Shown here piece after piece: positions 17,173 through 25,870 of a DNA stretch of 42,017 nt; position 1 is the first letter of the stretch; each line of letters starts with the position of its first letter. The stretch comes from Bacteroidaceae bacterium (GTDB lineage Bacteria; Bacteroidota; Bacteroidia; Bacteroidales; Bacteroidaceae): assembly GCA_017530735.1 (NCBI GenBank), contig JAFXMB010000142.1, positions 1 to 42,017 on the forward strand, in the 5' to 3' direction. The notes beneath the pieces are model-generated. The model made no database searches, was not told where the DNA came from, and saw nothing but the letters and a program-made list of their open reading frames with translations. The position numbers and the translations under genes were made by a program.

Positions 17173-19473
17173 TCAGCATTTGATATAAGCCTTGAAAGAT
17201 GAATGGAAGCAGCTTCCTACGCCCAGTTTGCTCTCCAGTCCTACCTCACCGTCCATCTTTTCAGTAAACATCTTGGCAATGGTCAGGCCAAGACCCACGC
17301 CGGTCTTGAACATATCATCCTTCCAGAATATGTTGAATACCTTACTCTGGCGGCGGCTCTCAATGCCGCAACCGGTATCCTCCACGTACAGTTCCACTCT
17401 CTCCTCATTCAGGTAATAGCGCCAGCCCAGCCATACGGTTCCCTTACTTGTGAACTTGAATGCATTCTTGATGTACTGGCCCAGTATGGCCTCGACCCTG
17501 GCCGGATCGACAACGGCATATACATTATCACGGCCCTCTTCAAACTTGAATTGGAGCGCCTGCGGGACATTCTGCGACCATTCGTCAAAGATTCTTCTCA
17601 TAATCGGTGCGATCTCGGTCTCCACCGGGTTGACATCGACCCTGCCGCTCTCAAAACGCGAGAACTGCAGGATATCCTCAATCATCTCACCCAGAAGAGT
17701 TGAGTTCTCACGAATCAGCTTGACTATTTCCTCACGCTCATCACCCTGTATCAGGCCGTCATCGGTGCTGAGAAGTTGGGCGAATCCCAGAATGGCGTTG
17801 AGCGGAGTACGTATCTCATGACTGATATTCATCAGGAAGGTCTCCTTGTTGGTTATCTCCTCGGCCACAAGGGCAGCCTCCGTCATATACTCGTTGTAGA
17901 GCTCGGTGTCATTGATATCTACCACAATGCCCGACAGGGACTCCAGCATCTCCAGTCCGTTCTCATCGGAATCCTTTTTCAGACTGGGCCTGAACTGCCA
18001 CCAGCGGTAACTGGCGCCACCATCCCTGGTAAGACGGAACTTGCGGGCTGTGACGGGTTTGCCCGATGCCAATGCTGCCAGCAGTTCTGAAATGGCATCC
18101 GAATCATCCGGGTGAAGCATCGGCTCCAGTTCGGTAAGATCATCGGGAGAACTAATGACGATACAGTCAGCGTTCTGAAGGGCCATGTCAAGCATCATAC
18201 GCTCATTATCAATCTCTTCAAGGGCTTCCTGCAACTGTACGTCCTTCTTACGGAAAAGCATATGCAGACCCAACAACAGCACAACCAGAAACAGCAATAT
18301 GTCAAATATGATAAAGAGCACATATCTGACAGGGTGTTGCACGCGCCACGGGGCATTCACTATGACAAAGTCATTACAGAAGTCATCATAATCCAGATTA
18401 AGGAGTTCCATGGCTCTCCATGACATATAGTAGCCCGCTTCATGCTCCTTAATGGGCAGGCTGCCGGCCGCCTCACCCTTTAGGATACGGGCCACATATG
18501 CAGCCTGGTCTTTTGCAACTGTCTCATAAGATGCAAAGTAACCGCAAAGAGAGCGTCTTGAGCCGTCGGCAAAACCGTCCCTGACGGCACTGAACTGCGG
18601 TTTAAGTGTTTTGCTGAGAATCTGTTCGTTCTCTATATCTCTCTTTACGGTAAGGAACGGAGTCATGGTCAGGCTGTTCAGTATCTTGACTCTGTGAACA
18701 TGATAGTCTCCGTCACTACGGTAGTCATTCAACTCCGGTGAGGCGTTGGAGAATACGTTTATGAAGATGGAGTCCCTGTATCTCTCGGACAGCTGTTCAA
18801 GAGACAGGTCCTTTACGTGATAATCCATGTTGTTCACGTACGGAGGGCGGTTCAGCTCACTGCGCAGACGCTCCCTGATCCGTTTGTCATATTCAGTCGT
18901 ATCAAGTTCAATGACCACTATATTGGGATACATTGGTCTTCCGGGCACTGCAGTGTACGGAGCCATCCGGACCGCAAGTTCAATGTTGCGCTGCAGATTC
19001 AGCAGATCCGTGCAGACAGCCGTATTGTTGCTGCGTCGTATCAGCGGCCAGTCAGGACAGCGCAGTCCGGCGGCAACCATAGGAATGCTGTCTACCGGCG
19101 GCAGCCACCTGGCGTACTCACCCTCCAGATAGAGGCTCAGAGTGCGGTCATCAATACAACAAACCACATCCGGCACCCAGTTCTCCCTATTCAGGCGCTC
19201 AAGCGATGCCTCAAGGGCGTCTGACTGTGCCATGTCAAGGCGGCCCGATGAATATACATTACGGATATCGGCCTTAATGCCGTTCTCAGAAAGCGACTTG
19301 GAAAGAGTCTGCTCATATATCCTGTAATTCTGAAATACCGAGTCATATACGAAAAGGCAGAGCACATTATATGTCCTGTCTCCGTCAGGATTTCCCCTAT
19401 GTTCACCGGAGCATCCCGGCAGAAGCGTCAGCATGGCCAACAGCACGAAAGCAATATATCTGACCGGTCTCAT
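17173..19473 (-). CDS. Sensor histidine kinase 2, substrate-binding-protein-like sensor, lipobox N-terminus
   Basis: 766 residues. N-terminus ends in LLPGC (Cys21), a lipobox. A periplasmic region (about 30-375) resembles ABC-transporter substrate-binding proteins (PF04392 type): DVVCCIDDRTLSLYL, SIPMVAAGL. One TM helix lies at about 382-405, a PAS-like domain at about 425-525, then HisKA with His552 in MNISHEIRTPLNAI. The HATPase has Asn670, DTGCG (699-703) and GVGLG (725-729). No receiver domain. The start overlaps the stop of kinase 1 by 4 nt, and the TPR gene follows after 7 nt. It shares with kinase 1 a conserved block (CGYFAS-ET...DQ...RIL-GE...YYM-W-AM), so the two arose by tandem duplication. 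Likely phosphorylates one of the stand-alone receivers; that pairing is inference. Confidence 0.93.
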   Translation of the reverse strand: MRPVRYIAFVLLAMLTLLPGCSGEHRGNPDGDRTYNVLCLFVYDSVFQNYRIYEQTLSKSLSENGIKADIRNVYSSGRLDMAQSDALEASLERLNRENWVPDVVCCIDDRTLSLYLEGEYARWLPPVDSIPMVAAGLRCPDWPLIRRSNNTAVCTDLLNLQRNIELAVRMAPYTAVPGRPMYPNIVVIELDTTEYDKRIRERLRSELNRPPYVNNMDYHVKDLSLEQLSERYRDSIFINVFSNASPELNDYRSDGDYHVHRVKILNSLTMTPFLTVKRDIENEQILSKTLKPQFSAVRDGFADGSRRSLCGYFASYETVAKDQAAYVARILKGEAAGSLPIKEHEAGYYMSWRAMELLNLDYDDFCNDFVIVNAPWRVQHPVRYVLFIIFDILLFLVVLLLGLHMLFRKKDVQLQEALEEIDNERMMLDMALQNADCIVISSPDDLTELEPMLHPDDSDAISELLAALASGKPVTARKFRLTRDGGASYRWWQFRPSLKKDSDENGLEMLESLSGIVVDINDTELYNEYMTEAALVAEEITNKETFLMNISHEIRTPLNAILGFAQLLSTDDGLIQGDEREEIVKLIRENSTLLGEMIEDILQFSRFESGRVDVNPVETEIAPIMRRIFDEWSQNVPQALQFKFEEGRDNVYAVVDPARVEAILGQYIKNAFKFTSKGTVWLGWRYYLNEERVELYVEDTGCGIESRRQSKVFNIFWKDDMFKTGVGLGLTIAKMFTEKMDGEVGLESKLGVGSCFHSSFKAYIKC

Positions 19474-21869
19474 AAGGCTGAATCGTTTTGGGGTTTGTCA
19501 ATCGGGAGGCGGAACCAGAAACGGCTGCCCTCACCCAGTTTGCTTGTAAAACCGTACTCTCCGTCCTGCTTCTCAATGATTGAGTAGCAGATATCCAGTC
19601 CCAGTCCTGTACCTTTGTAATTACCCTTGGCCATGCCGAAACGCTGACGGACCAGTTTGCTGTCCTCCTCACTGATACCTATGCCTGTATCCGTCACATA
19701 GACTTCTATGCATCCCTCTTTCTCCAGAACCGTCCACCCTAAGGTCACAGATCCCTGAAGAGTGTATTTGAATGCATTGCTCAGGAAATTGTTTATAACC
19801 TGGCTGGTACGTATGGGATCGGCCATTATCATCACGTCATTCCCCTGATATGGCTCAAACCTGAACTTCAGGTGCGAAGGACAGAGTATGCGGTTGGTAT
19901 GGTAACTGTCATTCACCAGTTTGGCGGTACTGATACGGCGAATCTTGAACGACATGGAGTCAGTACTGTCAGCCGGTTTACGTACAGCTTCATCAATAAG
20001 GTCAAGCAGCTGTTCCGTGTTGTCCTGGATAAGTGAAGTGAACAGCACCTTGTCTTCGGGGCTGCACTCATCGGCAAGCAACTGGGCAAAACCCGATATG
20101 GCATTCAGCGGGGTACGTATGTCATGAGTGATGTTTGCTATGAAGTTCTCCTTTGAGATAACCTCCTCAGCCCTTACAGCCGACTCCTGAAGCGTCTTCT
20201 CAAACTCAACTATCTTGTCAACGCTGACGGCAAAGCCAATCATCATGTTCTCGTTCCTGCGGTAGGAAACTTCCCACCAGTGCCAGACGTCGTTGAGCGT
20301 CTTGGCGCGGATTCTCACCTTTGACTTCTCAGTATCGGCAGAAACAAGCCCTGTGCAGATTTCAAATGATCCGTAACTCTCGGGGGCCACGAATTTCTTA
20401 CGGTACTCTTCTATCTCAAACTCATGGGTAAGCCGTTCGCTGCGGGAACTGTGAAGGAAGCCAATCCTTCCGTCCCTTACCTTGAAGAAGAAGGAATCAC
20501 TGCCCTCAAGCACCAGCAGACGCCGTTGGGCCTCCTTCTTGAGCAGCGCCAAAGCCTCTTCGCGTTGGGTATTCCTATTGCGGAAACGGACACTCGTCAG
20601 GAAGGATATCAGTCCTGCCACCATAATGACACCCAACGCAACCAATGAGACGAACAGCGTTCTGTTGGCCACCACGAAAGGAACGTTGATTATCCTGAAC
20701 TGCTCCCGGTAATCATTGTAACTGAGAGGGGGATCCATCTGGATCATGGCGTTCCAGTCCATATAATAATCCTTCTGATGGGTCTCAACCGGCATGTCCT
20801 TGGGATTCTCACCGTTCAGGATGCGGACTGCCGAATACACCTGATCGGCAATCTGTGTCTCCACGCTGGCAAAATAGCCGCACAGGAACTTGGGACGCTC
20901 GTAATAATTCTGCACGGTCCCACGTTCATTGGCACCCAAGAGATTGCTGAAACTGCCGAACTGTTCACGTATACCGGTAATCTGAGGTATGCGGGTCAGG
21001 TCAATGAGGCTGTTGCTGAACAGGTCATATTTCACCTGAATATGACCCTGACGTCCCTCAAAAGTATACGATTTGCCTATATCAGAGTTCCTGAGGCCTT
21101 CATTGATCTGTTCCGAGTTGTCATCGGCCCTTAAGCGGCGGTTTCTCTCAGGATCAGCCATGGTTACGAAATTGACAATTATCTTGTCGGAATATTTTTC
21201 TGATGACAGATCAGAATATTCAATGTGGAAATCAGAATTGTTTATGAATACCGTTGAGTCCGCAATATTGGCGTAAAGTCTCTCCCTGAGTTCATCCTGA
21301 TACCCGCCCCAATCCAGTTCCACGATAGGGCTGCCGGGATAGTTCAGGTTTCTGTACAGGTTACAGTTGGCTGCCAGGTCAACCGGGTCACGCCAGCCCG
21401 TCACAAACGGATAATCCTGATGTACGAAAGTTGCGGCCGATACACCCGCAAATACTGAAGGTATGGTCTGCAGAAGGGCATCCTCATTCTCCAGTATGTA
21501 ATGAAAAGCCAAGTCATCATTAATGAGAAGGATATCAGGATTATAACTGCGGACGGTTTCTATGAAGCGGTCATTGCCGTTCTCATCCACAAACGGCGAT
21601 TCCTTGTGGATAAGGTCCAGATAGATGTGGAGTATGCTCACGTGCATGCCATGGTGACGGAAACGCCCATCCATGTAATTGCGGAAGTAACTTCCCTCCT
21701 GCCCCATGTCACTGTAGGAATGCAGAACCACAACAGTATGGTCAGGATCCTTGCGGATGCCGGAGTTCATGCTGCAACCGGCAAGTGACAGCAAGACTAC
21801 GGCGCAAAAAATAACCCGGATAATCCAACCCGAGCGGAAAGAGTCCTTTTTCCAGCCTATAAATATCAT
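19470..21869 (-). CDS. Sensor histidine kinase 1, substrate-binding-protein-like sensor, lipobox N-terminus
   Basis: 799 residues from the ATG at 21869; a GTG at 21878 is also in frame but lies only about 4 nt from the predicted transcription start. Numbering from the ATG: lipobox SLAGC (Cys32), periplasmic substrate-binding-like region (about 45-395; TVVVLHSYSDMG, PDILLINDDLAFHYIL, IPSVFAGVS), TM helix about 401-425, PAS-like region about 450-555, HisKA with His582 in NITHDIRTPLNAI (Asp in place of the common Glu after His), Asn698, DTGIG (727-731) and GTGLG (753-757). First gene of a four-gene operon with kinase 2, the TPR protein and the two-TM protein. The ligand is unknown. Confidence 0.93.
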   Translation of the reverse strand: MIFIGWKKDSFRSGWIIRVIFCAVVLLSLAGCSMNSGIRKDPDHTVVVLHSYSDMGQEGSYFRNYMDGRFRHHGMHVSILHIYLDLIHKESPFVDENGNDRFIETVRSYNPDILLINDDLAFHYILENEDALLQTIPSVFAGVSAATFVHQDYPFVTGWRDPVDLAANCNLYRNLNYPGSPIVELDWGGYQDELRERLYANIADSTVFINNSDFHIEYSDLSSEKYSDKIIVNFVTMADPERNRRLRADDNSEQINEGLRNSDIGKSYTFEGRQGHIQVKYDLFSNSLIDLTRIPQITGIREQFGSFSNLLGANERGTVQNYYERPKFLCGYFASVETQIADQVYSAVRILNGENPKDMPVETHQKDYYMDWNAMIQMDPPLSYNDYREQFRIINVPFVVANRTLFVSLVALGVIMVAGLISFLTSVRFRNRNTQREEALALLKKEAQRRLLVLEGSDSFFFKVRDGRIGFLHSSRSERLTHEFEIEEYRKKFVAPESYGSFEICTGLVSADTEKSKVRIRAKTLNDVWHWWEVSYRRNENMMIGFAVSVDKIVEFEKTLQESAVRAEEVISKENFIANITHDIRTPLNAISGFAQLLADECSPEDKVLFTSLIQDNTEQLLDLIDEAVRKPADSTDSMSFKIRRISTAKLVNDSYHTNRILCPSHLKFRFEPYQGNDVMIMADPIRTSQVINNFLSNAFKYTLQGSVTLGWTVLEKEGCIEVYVTDTGIGISEEDSKLVRQRFGMAKGNYKGTGLGLDICYSIIEKQDGEYGFTSKLGEGSRFWFRLPIDKPQNDSAL

Positions 21870-21888
21870 CTCTGTCACTAGTATATCG

Positions 21889-21896
21889 CAAACTTA
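21889..21896 (-). promoter_or_regulatory. -7 element of the kinase operon promoter
   Basis: On the minus strand TAAGTTTG followed by C is a full TAnnTTTG match 20 nt before the ATG at 21869. The -33 position does not carry a TTTG, so the promoter may be weak or need activation. Confidence 0.5.
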
Positions 21897-21969
21897 ACAA
21901 TTTTTTAAATAAGGATCATTAAAAGACCTAATAAAATGACGAACTTTGTAAAACCTGTTACCCATCTGT

Positions 21970-23103
21970 ATGAAAGTAGTCTGCGATTCCGCTATTCCCT
22001 TCCTGAAAGGGGCGCTCGAACCCTACTGCCAGGTAGTTTATGTCCATGGCAGTGAGATCTGTAGGGAAATGGTCATGGATGCCGATGCCCTGGTCATCAG
22101 GACACGCACCCGATGCAACGCGACTCTTCTGGAGGGCACCAAGGTACGTTTCATTGCCACCGCTACCATCGGCTATGACCACATTGACACACAGTGGTGT
22201 GAATCACACGGAATCAGATGGACAAATGCCCCCGGTTGCAACTCATGGTCAGTCCAGCAGTACATAGGCTCCCTTCTGGTAACAATGTCCCGCACCCTGG
22301 GATTCAGTTTCAGGGAAAGGACCCTTGGCATTGTTGGCGCAGGAAACGTAGGCAGCAAAGTGGCCCGTCTGGCAGTCCTGCTGGGATTCAGGGTTCTTCT
22401 TTGCGACCCCCCGCGCGCCCGCAGGGAGGGATCGGGCCAGTTCGTTTCATTGGATGAGATAATAAGCCGCAGCGACATAATCACCCTGCACGTTCCCCTG
22501 ATCCGTGACGGAGAGGACGCGACATTCCATCTCTTTGACGACTCCAGGCTTGCCTCAATGAACCGGAACCAGATTCTGATAAACTCATCACGGGGTGAAG
22601 TTGTGGACGGTGCTGCGCTCAAGAACGCACTTGCGCAAAAGAAGATCCTTGCCGCATCGCTTGATGTATGGGAGAACGAGCCGCAGATAGATACCCAACT
22701 GCTTTCACTGCTCTTTACCGGCACCCCTCACATAGCCGGATACTCCGTTGACGGCAAGGCCACAGGCACCACAATGAGCGTGCAGGCCTTAGGCAAGTTC
22801 TTTGACCTGCCATGCCGTGACTGGGAGGTGACCAAGGTCCCCCAGTCCGTCCAGCCGTCAGAATTCAGCATAGATACCACAGGCAAGACCCCGCAGGAGG
22901 TATTGGCCGATGCCATACTCCACACATACGATATCAGGACCGATGACGCCGCCCTCAGGGCCAATACAGCCTCATTCGAGAAGCAGCGCTCAAACTATCC
23001 CGTAAGGCGTGAATTCCCCGCCTTCTGCGTCAGGACACTGAACGATGATACCGGCCGCTCCACCGTATTCCTGAGAGAAGCCGGATTCTATACAGAAGAT
23101 TAA
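21970..23103 (+). CDS. pdxB: Erythronate-4-phosphate dehydrogenase
   Basis: 377 residues, the family's usual length. Oxidises 4-phosphoerythronate in the DXP-dependent pyridoxal phosphate pathway. D-isomer-specific 2-hydroxyacid dehydrogenase fold: substrate segment IATATIGYDHIDT, Rossmann motif GIVGAGNVGSKVARL, INSSRGEVVDGAAL (catalytic Arg region), LDVWENEPQID (Glu) and TPHIAGYSVDGKATGT (catalytic His). The PdxB-specific C-terminal dimerisation domain (about 290-377) is present, which separates it from serA or hydroxypyruvate reductases. The uronate gene uxaE follows after 15 nt, so these share a transcript. No clear promoter consensus is seen in the 90-bp divergent gap before it. Confidence 0.95.
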   Translation: MKVVCDSAIPFLKGALEPYCQVVYVHGSEICREMVMDADALVIRTRTRCNATLLEGTKVRFIATATIGYDHIDTQWCESHGIRWTNAPGCNSWSVQQYIGSLLVTMSRTLGFSFRERTLGIVGAGNVGSKVARLAVLLGFRVLLCDPPRARREGSGQFVSLDEIISRSDIITLHVPLIRDGEDATFHLFDDSRLASMNRNQILINSSRGEVVDGAALKNALAQKKILAASLDVWENEPQIDTQLLSLLFTGTPHIAGYSVDGKATGTTMSVQALGKFFDLPCRDWEVTKVPQSVQPSEFSIDTTGKTPQEVLADAILHTYDIRTDDAALRANTASFEKQRSNYPVRREFPAFCVRTLNDDTGRSTVFLREAGFYTED

Positions 23104-23118
23104 TAAAACCGCATAAAA

Positions 23119-24363
23119 ATGAAATTAGGCAAGTATTCCTTCGGCATTGGCGACCGTTTCTCACATGAGGGAAAAGCTCAGTTGGCAGCACTCATAGAGG
23201 CTGCAGGCAAGTATCCGTTTAAGTTTGTTCCCGTCTGGAACAAGTCCAACCGCGAGCATCAGATAATTGGCACAGAGCCCGCCGACACACGTCGTGAGGC
23301 CGACGATGCCGTAATGGCCATGGGCTACGGCAAACCCTACTTTGTGGATGCCGACCACATCAACATGAACAATGTGGACCGGTTCATGGACGCTTCTGAT
23401 TTCTTTACCATTGACGTTGCCGACTACATAGGAAAGCCCGCCGATGCAGACTCCGTGAGCAAGTTCATAGAGAACAATCTCAAATACGCCGGCACCCTGA
23501 GCATCCCCGGCATTGAGGAACCTTTCAAGGTAGACCGAAGCCTGCTGGAGCAACTGGCCGGAAAGTATCTCTTCGCAGCCATGGAAGCAGGCCGGATCTA
23601 CAGGCACATAGCATCAAAGAAAGGTGCTGACAACTTTGTGACAGAGGTATCCATGGATGAGGTCGATGCACCTCAGACCCCCATTGAGATATTCTTCATC
23701 CTGAGTGCACTAGCACAGGAAAAGGTACCCGCACAGACCATCGCCCCCAAGTTCACGGGCCGTTTCAACAAAGGCGTGGAATACGTGGGCGACACCGCAC
23801 AGTTTGAGAAGGAGTTCCGCGAGGATCTGCTCGTGATTGACTTTGCAGTAAAGGAGTTCGGCCTGCCCGAAGGACTCAAGCTAAGCATACACTCCGGCAG
23901 TGACAAATTCTCAATCTACCCCATCATGGGCCGTCTCATCCGCCAGTATGACAAGGGTATACACATCAAGACCGCAGGCACCACATGGCTTGAGGAGAAC
24001 ATTGGTCTTGCCCTGGCCGATGACCAGGCGCTTGAACTGGCCAAGAAGATTGCCATCTCCGCGCTGGGACGCATGGAGGAACTCTGCATTCCCTACGCAA
24101 CCGTCATAGACATCAACCCCGCTAACCTGCCCACCGCCGAGCAGATAGCATCCTGGAACGGTAACCAGTACGCCCGCGCACTGCGTCACAACCGGCAGGA
24201 TCCGCTCTACAATCCGGATTTCCGCCAGCTTGTACATGTAAGTTACAAGATTGCCGCCGAACTGGCTCCGGAGTTCTATGCCGCACTTGAGCGCAATGCC
24301 GATGTCGTAGCACAGCAGGTCAAGGAAAACATCCTGGACCGTCACATAGCCAGACTTTTCTGA
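23119..24363 (+). CDS. uxaE: Tagaturonate epimerase (UxaE family)
   Basis: 414 residues. UxaE interconverts D-tagaturonate and D-fructuronate, joining the galacturonate and glucuronate branches. The protein matches what I know of the family: the N-terminal FGIGDRFSHEGKAQL, YFVDADHINMNNVDRF (metal-binding Asp/His), LSIHSGSDKFSIYP and IHIKTAGTTWLEE (His, Lys) blocks, in a TIM-barrel-like protein of normal size. Its position directly before uxaC supports the role, since UxaC yields fructuronate and tagaturonate. No uxaA, uxaB, uxuA, uxuB, transporter or regulator gene is in the window. With an epimerase, only one reductase branch would be needed. Alternative: an uncharacterised sugar-acid epimerase of the same family. 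Confidence 0.85.
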   Translation: MKLGKYSFGIGDRFSHEGKAQLAALIEAAGKYPFKFVPVWNKSNREHQIIGTEPADTRREADDAVMAMGYGKPYFVDADHINMNNVDRFMDASDFFTIDVADYIGKPADADSVSKFIENNLKYAGTLSIPGIEEPFKVDRSLLEQLAGKYLFAAMEAGRIYRHIASKKGADNFVTEVSMDEVDAPQTPIEIFFILSALAQEKVPAQTIAPKFTGRFNKGVEYVGDTAQFEKEFREDLLVIDFAVKEFGLPEGLKLSIHSGSDKFSIYPIMGRLIRQYDKGIHIKTAGTTWLEENIGLALADDQALELAKKIAISALGRMEELCIPYATVIDINPANLPTAEQIASWNGNQYARALRHNRQDPLYNPDFRQLVHVSYKIAAELAPEFYAALERNADVVAQQVKENILDRHIARLF

Positions 24364-24395
24364 ACTGATTATAAAAACCTGATTATATAACCTTT

Positions 24396-25805
24396 ATGAC
24401 TAACAAACCATTCATTCACGAGAATTTCCTGCTGCAGTCGGAAACAGCGCAGCACCTGTTCCATGACCACGCAAAGAAACTGCCCATCATTGATTACCAC
24501 TGCCATCTCAATCCGCAGGAGGTAGCCAGTGACCACAAGTTCCGCTCCATTACAGAACTGTGGCTGGGAGGCGACCATTACAAATGGCGTGCACTGCGCA
24601 CCAACGGAGTGGCAGAGAAATTCATTACCGGTGATGCATCAGACTGGGACAAGTTCCAGAAATGGGCAGAGACCATGCCCTACTGCATGCGCAACCCGCT
24701 CTACCACTGGACTCACCTGGAACTCAAGACCTGCTTTGGCATTGACAAGGTCCTGAACCCCCAGACCGCCAGGGAGATCTACGACGAGTGCAACGAGAAA
24801 CTGGCCAGTCCCGAATTCAGCGCCCGCAACCTGATGCTGCACTACAACGTAGAGGCAGTTTGCACCACCGATGACCCCGTGGATTCACTTGAATACCACA
24901 AACAGATACGCGAGAGCGGATTCAAGGTAAAGGTGCTGCCCACATGGCGTCCCGACATGGCCATGACAGTAGAGAATCCCACCGCTTACCGCGAGTACAT
25001 TGACAAACTTGCCAAGGTGAGCGGTGTAAGCATCAACTGCTTTGATGACATAGTAAAGGCCCTTCTGGTACGTCACAAATACTTTGAGGAGCAGGGATGC
25101 CGCCTGAGCGACCACGGAATGGAGGAATTCTATGCCGATGACTTTACCGCATCTGAACTTGACGCCATATTCGCCAAGGTTTACGGAGGCACAGCCCTGA
25201 CAGATCAGGAAATCCGCAAGTTCAAGAGCGCCATGATGCTGGAGTTCGGCAAGATGGATGCCGATACCGGATGGACACAACAGTTCCACTACGGAGTAAT
25301 CCGCAACCAGAACACCAAGATGTTCAACCTTATAGGCAAGGACACCGGTTTTGACTCAATGGCACAGGTTATGACCGCCAAGTCCATGAACCGTTATCTG
25401 GACCGCCTTAACAGCATGGACAAACTGACCAAGACAATAATCTACAACCTCAACCCGTCAGATTTTGAGATGGTAGGCACCACAATCGGTAACTTCCAGG
25501 ACGGCAGCGTACCCGGCAAGATACAGTTGGGCGCAGGTTGGTGGTTCCTGGATCAGAAGAACGGAATGGAGCAGCAAATGCAGGTTCTGAGTATGCTGGG
25601 ACTGCTTTCCAGATTTGTTGGAATGCTTACAGACAGCCGTTCGTTCGTTTCATACGCACGTCACGAGTACTTCCGCCGCATACTCTGCAACCTGATTGGA
25701 AATGATGTGGTTAACGGCGAGATACCGTCAAGCGAAATGCCCCGTATAGAACAGATGATTGAAGACATTTCATATTTTAACGCAAAAAAGTTCTTCAATT
25801 TTTAG
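24396..25805 (+). CDS. uxaC: Glucuronate (uronate) isomerase
   Basis: 469 residues, standard for UxaC. Isomerises D-glucuronate to D-fructuronate and D-galacturonate to D-tagaturonate. Amidohydrolase-fold barrel with the metal-binding HxH (His35, His37) in IIDYHCHLNPQE, then TTDDPVDSLEYH, NPSDFEMVGTTIGNFQDG and the C-terminal LTDSRSFVSYARHEYFRRILC, all family signatures. It lies 33 nt after uxaE and probably closes the pdxB-uxaE-uxaC unit; the next gene has its own promoter. Confidence 0.97.
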   Translation: MTNKPFIHENFLLQSETAQHLFHDHAKKLPIIDYHCHLNPQEVASDHKFRSITELWLGGDHYKWRALRTNGVAEKFITGDASDWDKFQKWAETMPYCMRNPLYHWTHLELKTCFGIDKVLNPQTAREIYDECNEKLASPEFSARNLMLHYNVEAVCTTDDPVDSLEYHKQIRESGFKVKVLPTWRPDMAMTVENPTAYREYIDKLAKVSGVSINCFDDIVKALLVRHKYFEEQGCRLSDHGMEEFYADDFTASELDAIFAKVYGGTALTDQEIRKFKSAMMLEFGKMDADTGWTQQFHYGVIRNQNTKMFNLIGKDTGFDSMAQVMTAKSMNRYLDRLNSMDKLTKTIIYNLNPSDFEMVGTTIGNFQDGSVPGKIQLGAGWWFLDQKNGMEQQMQVLSMLGLLSRFVGMLTDSRSFVSYARHEYFRRILCNLIGNDVVNGEIPSSEMPRIEQMIEDISYFNAKKFFNF

Positions 25806-25814
25806 AATACAGTT

Positions 25815-25822
25815 TAACTTTG
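25815..25822 (+). promoter_or_regulatory. -7 element of the fasciclin gene promoter
   Basis: TAACTTTG followed by C is a full -7 match; no clear TTTG at -33 (TTCT near 25792). Predicted start near 25829 leaves a leader of about 42 nt before the ATG at 25871. Confidence 0.55.
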
Positions 25823-25870
25823 CGTGTAACCTACTATACTAATTTTAATATAAGTAGTTTTTAATGCTTT

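Noticed and set aside
21870-21878. GTG start of kinase 1 at 21878
   Set aside because: It would leave a leader of about 4 nt from the predicted transcription start; the ATG at 21869 is preferred, although not excluded.
21897-21969. pdxB promoter (GAACTTTG at 21941-21948)
   Set aside because: It lacks the TA of the -7 consensus and has no -33 TTTG at 19 bp; not enough to call.
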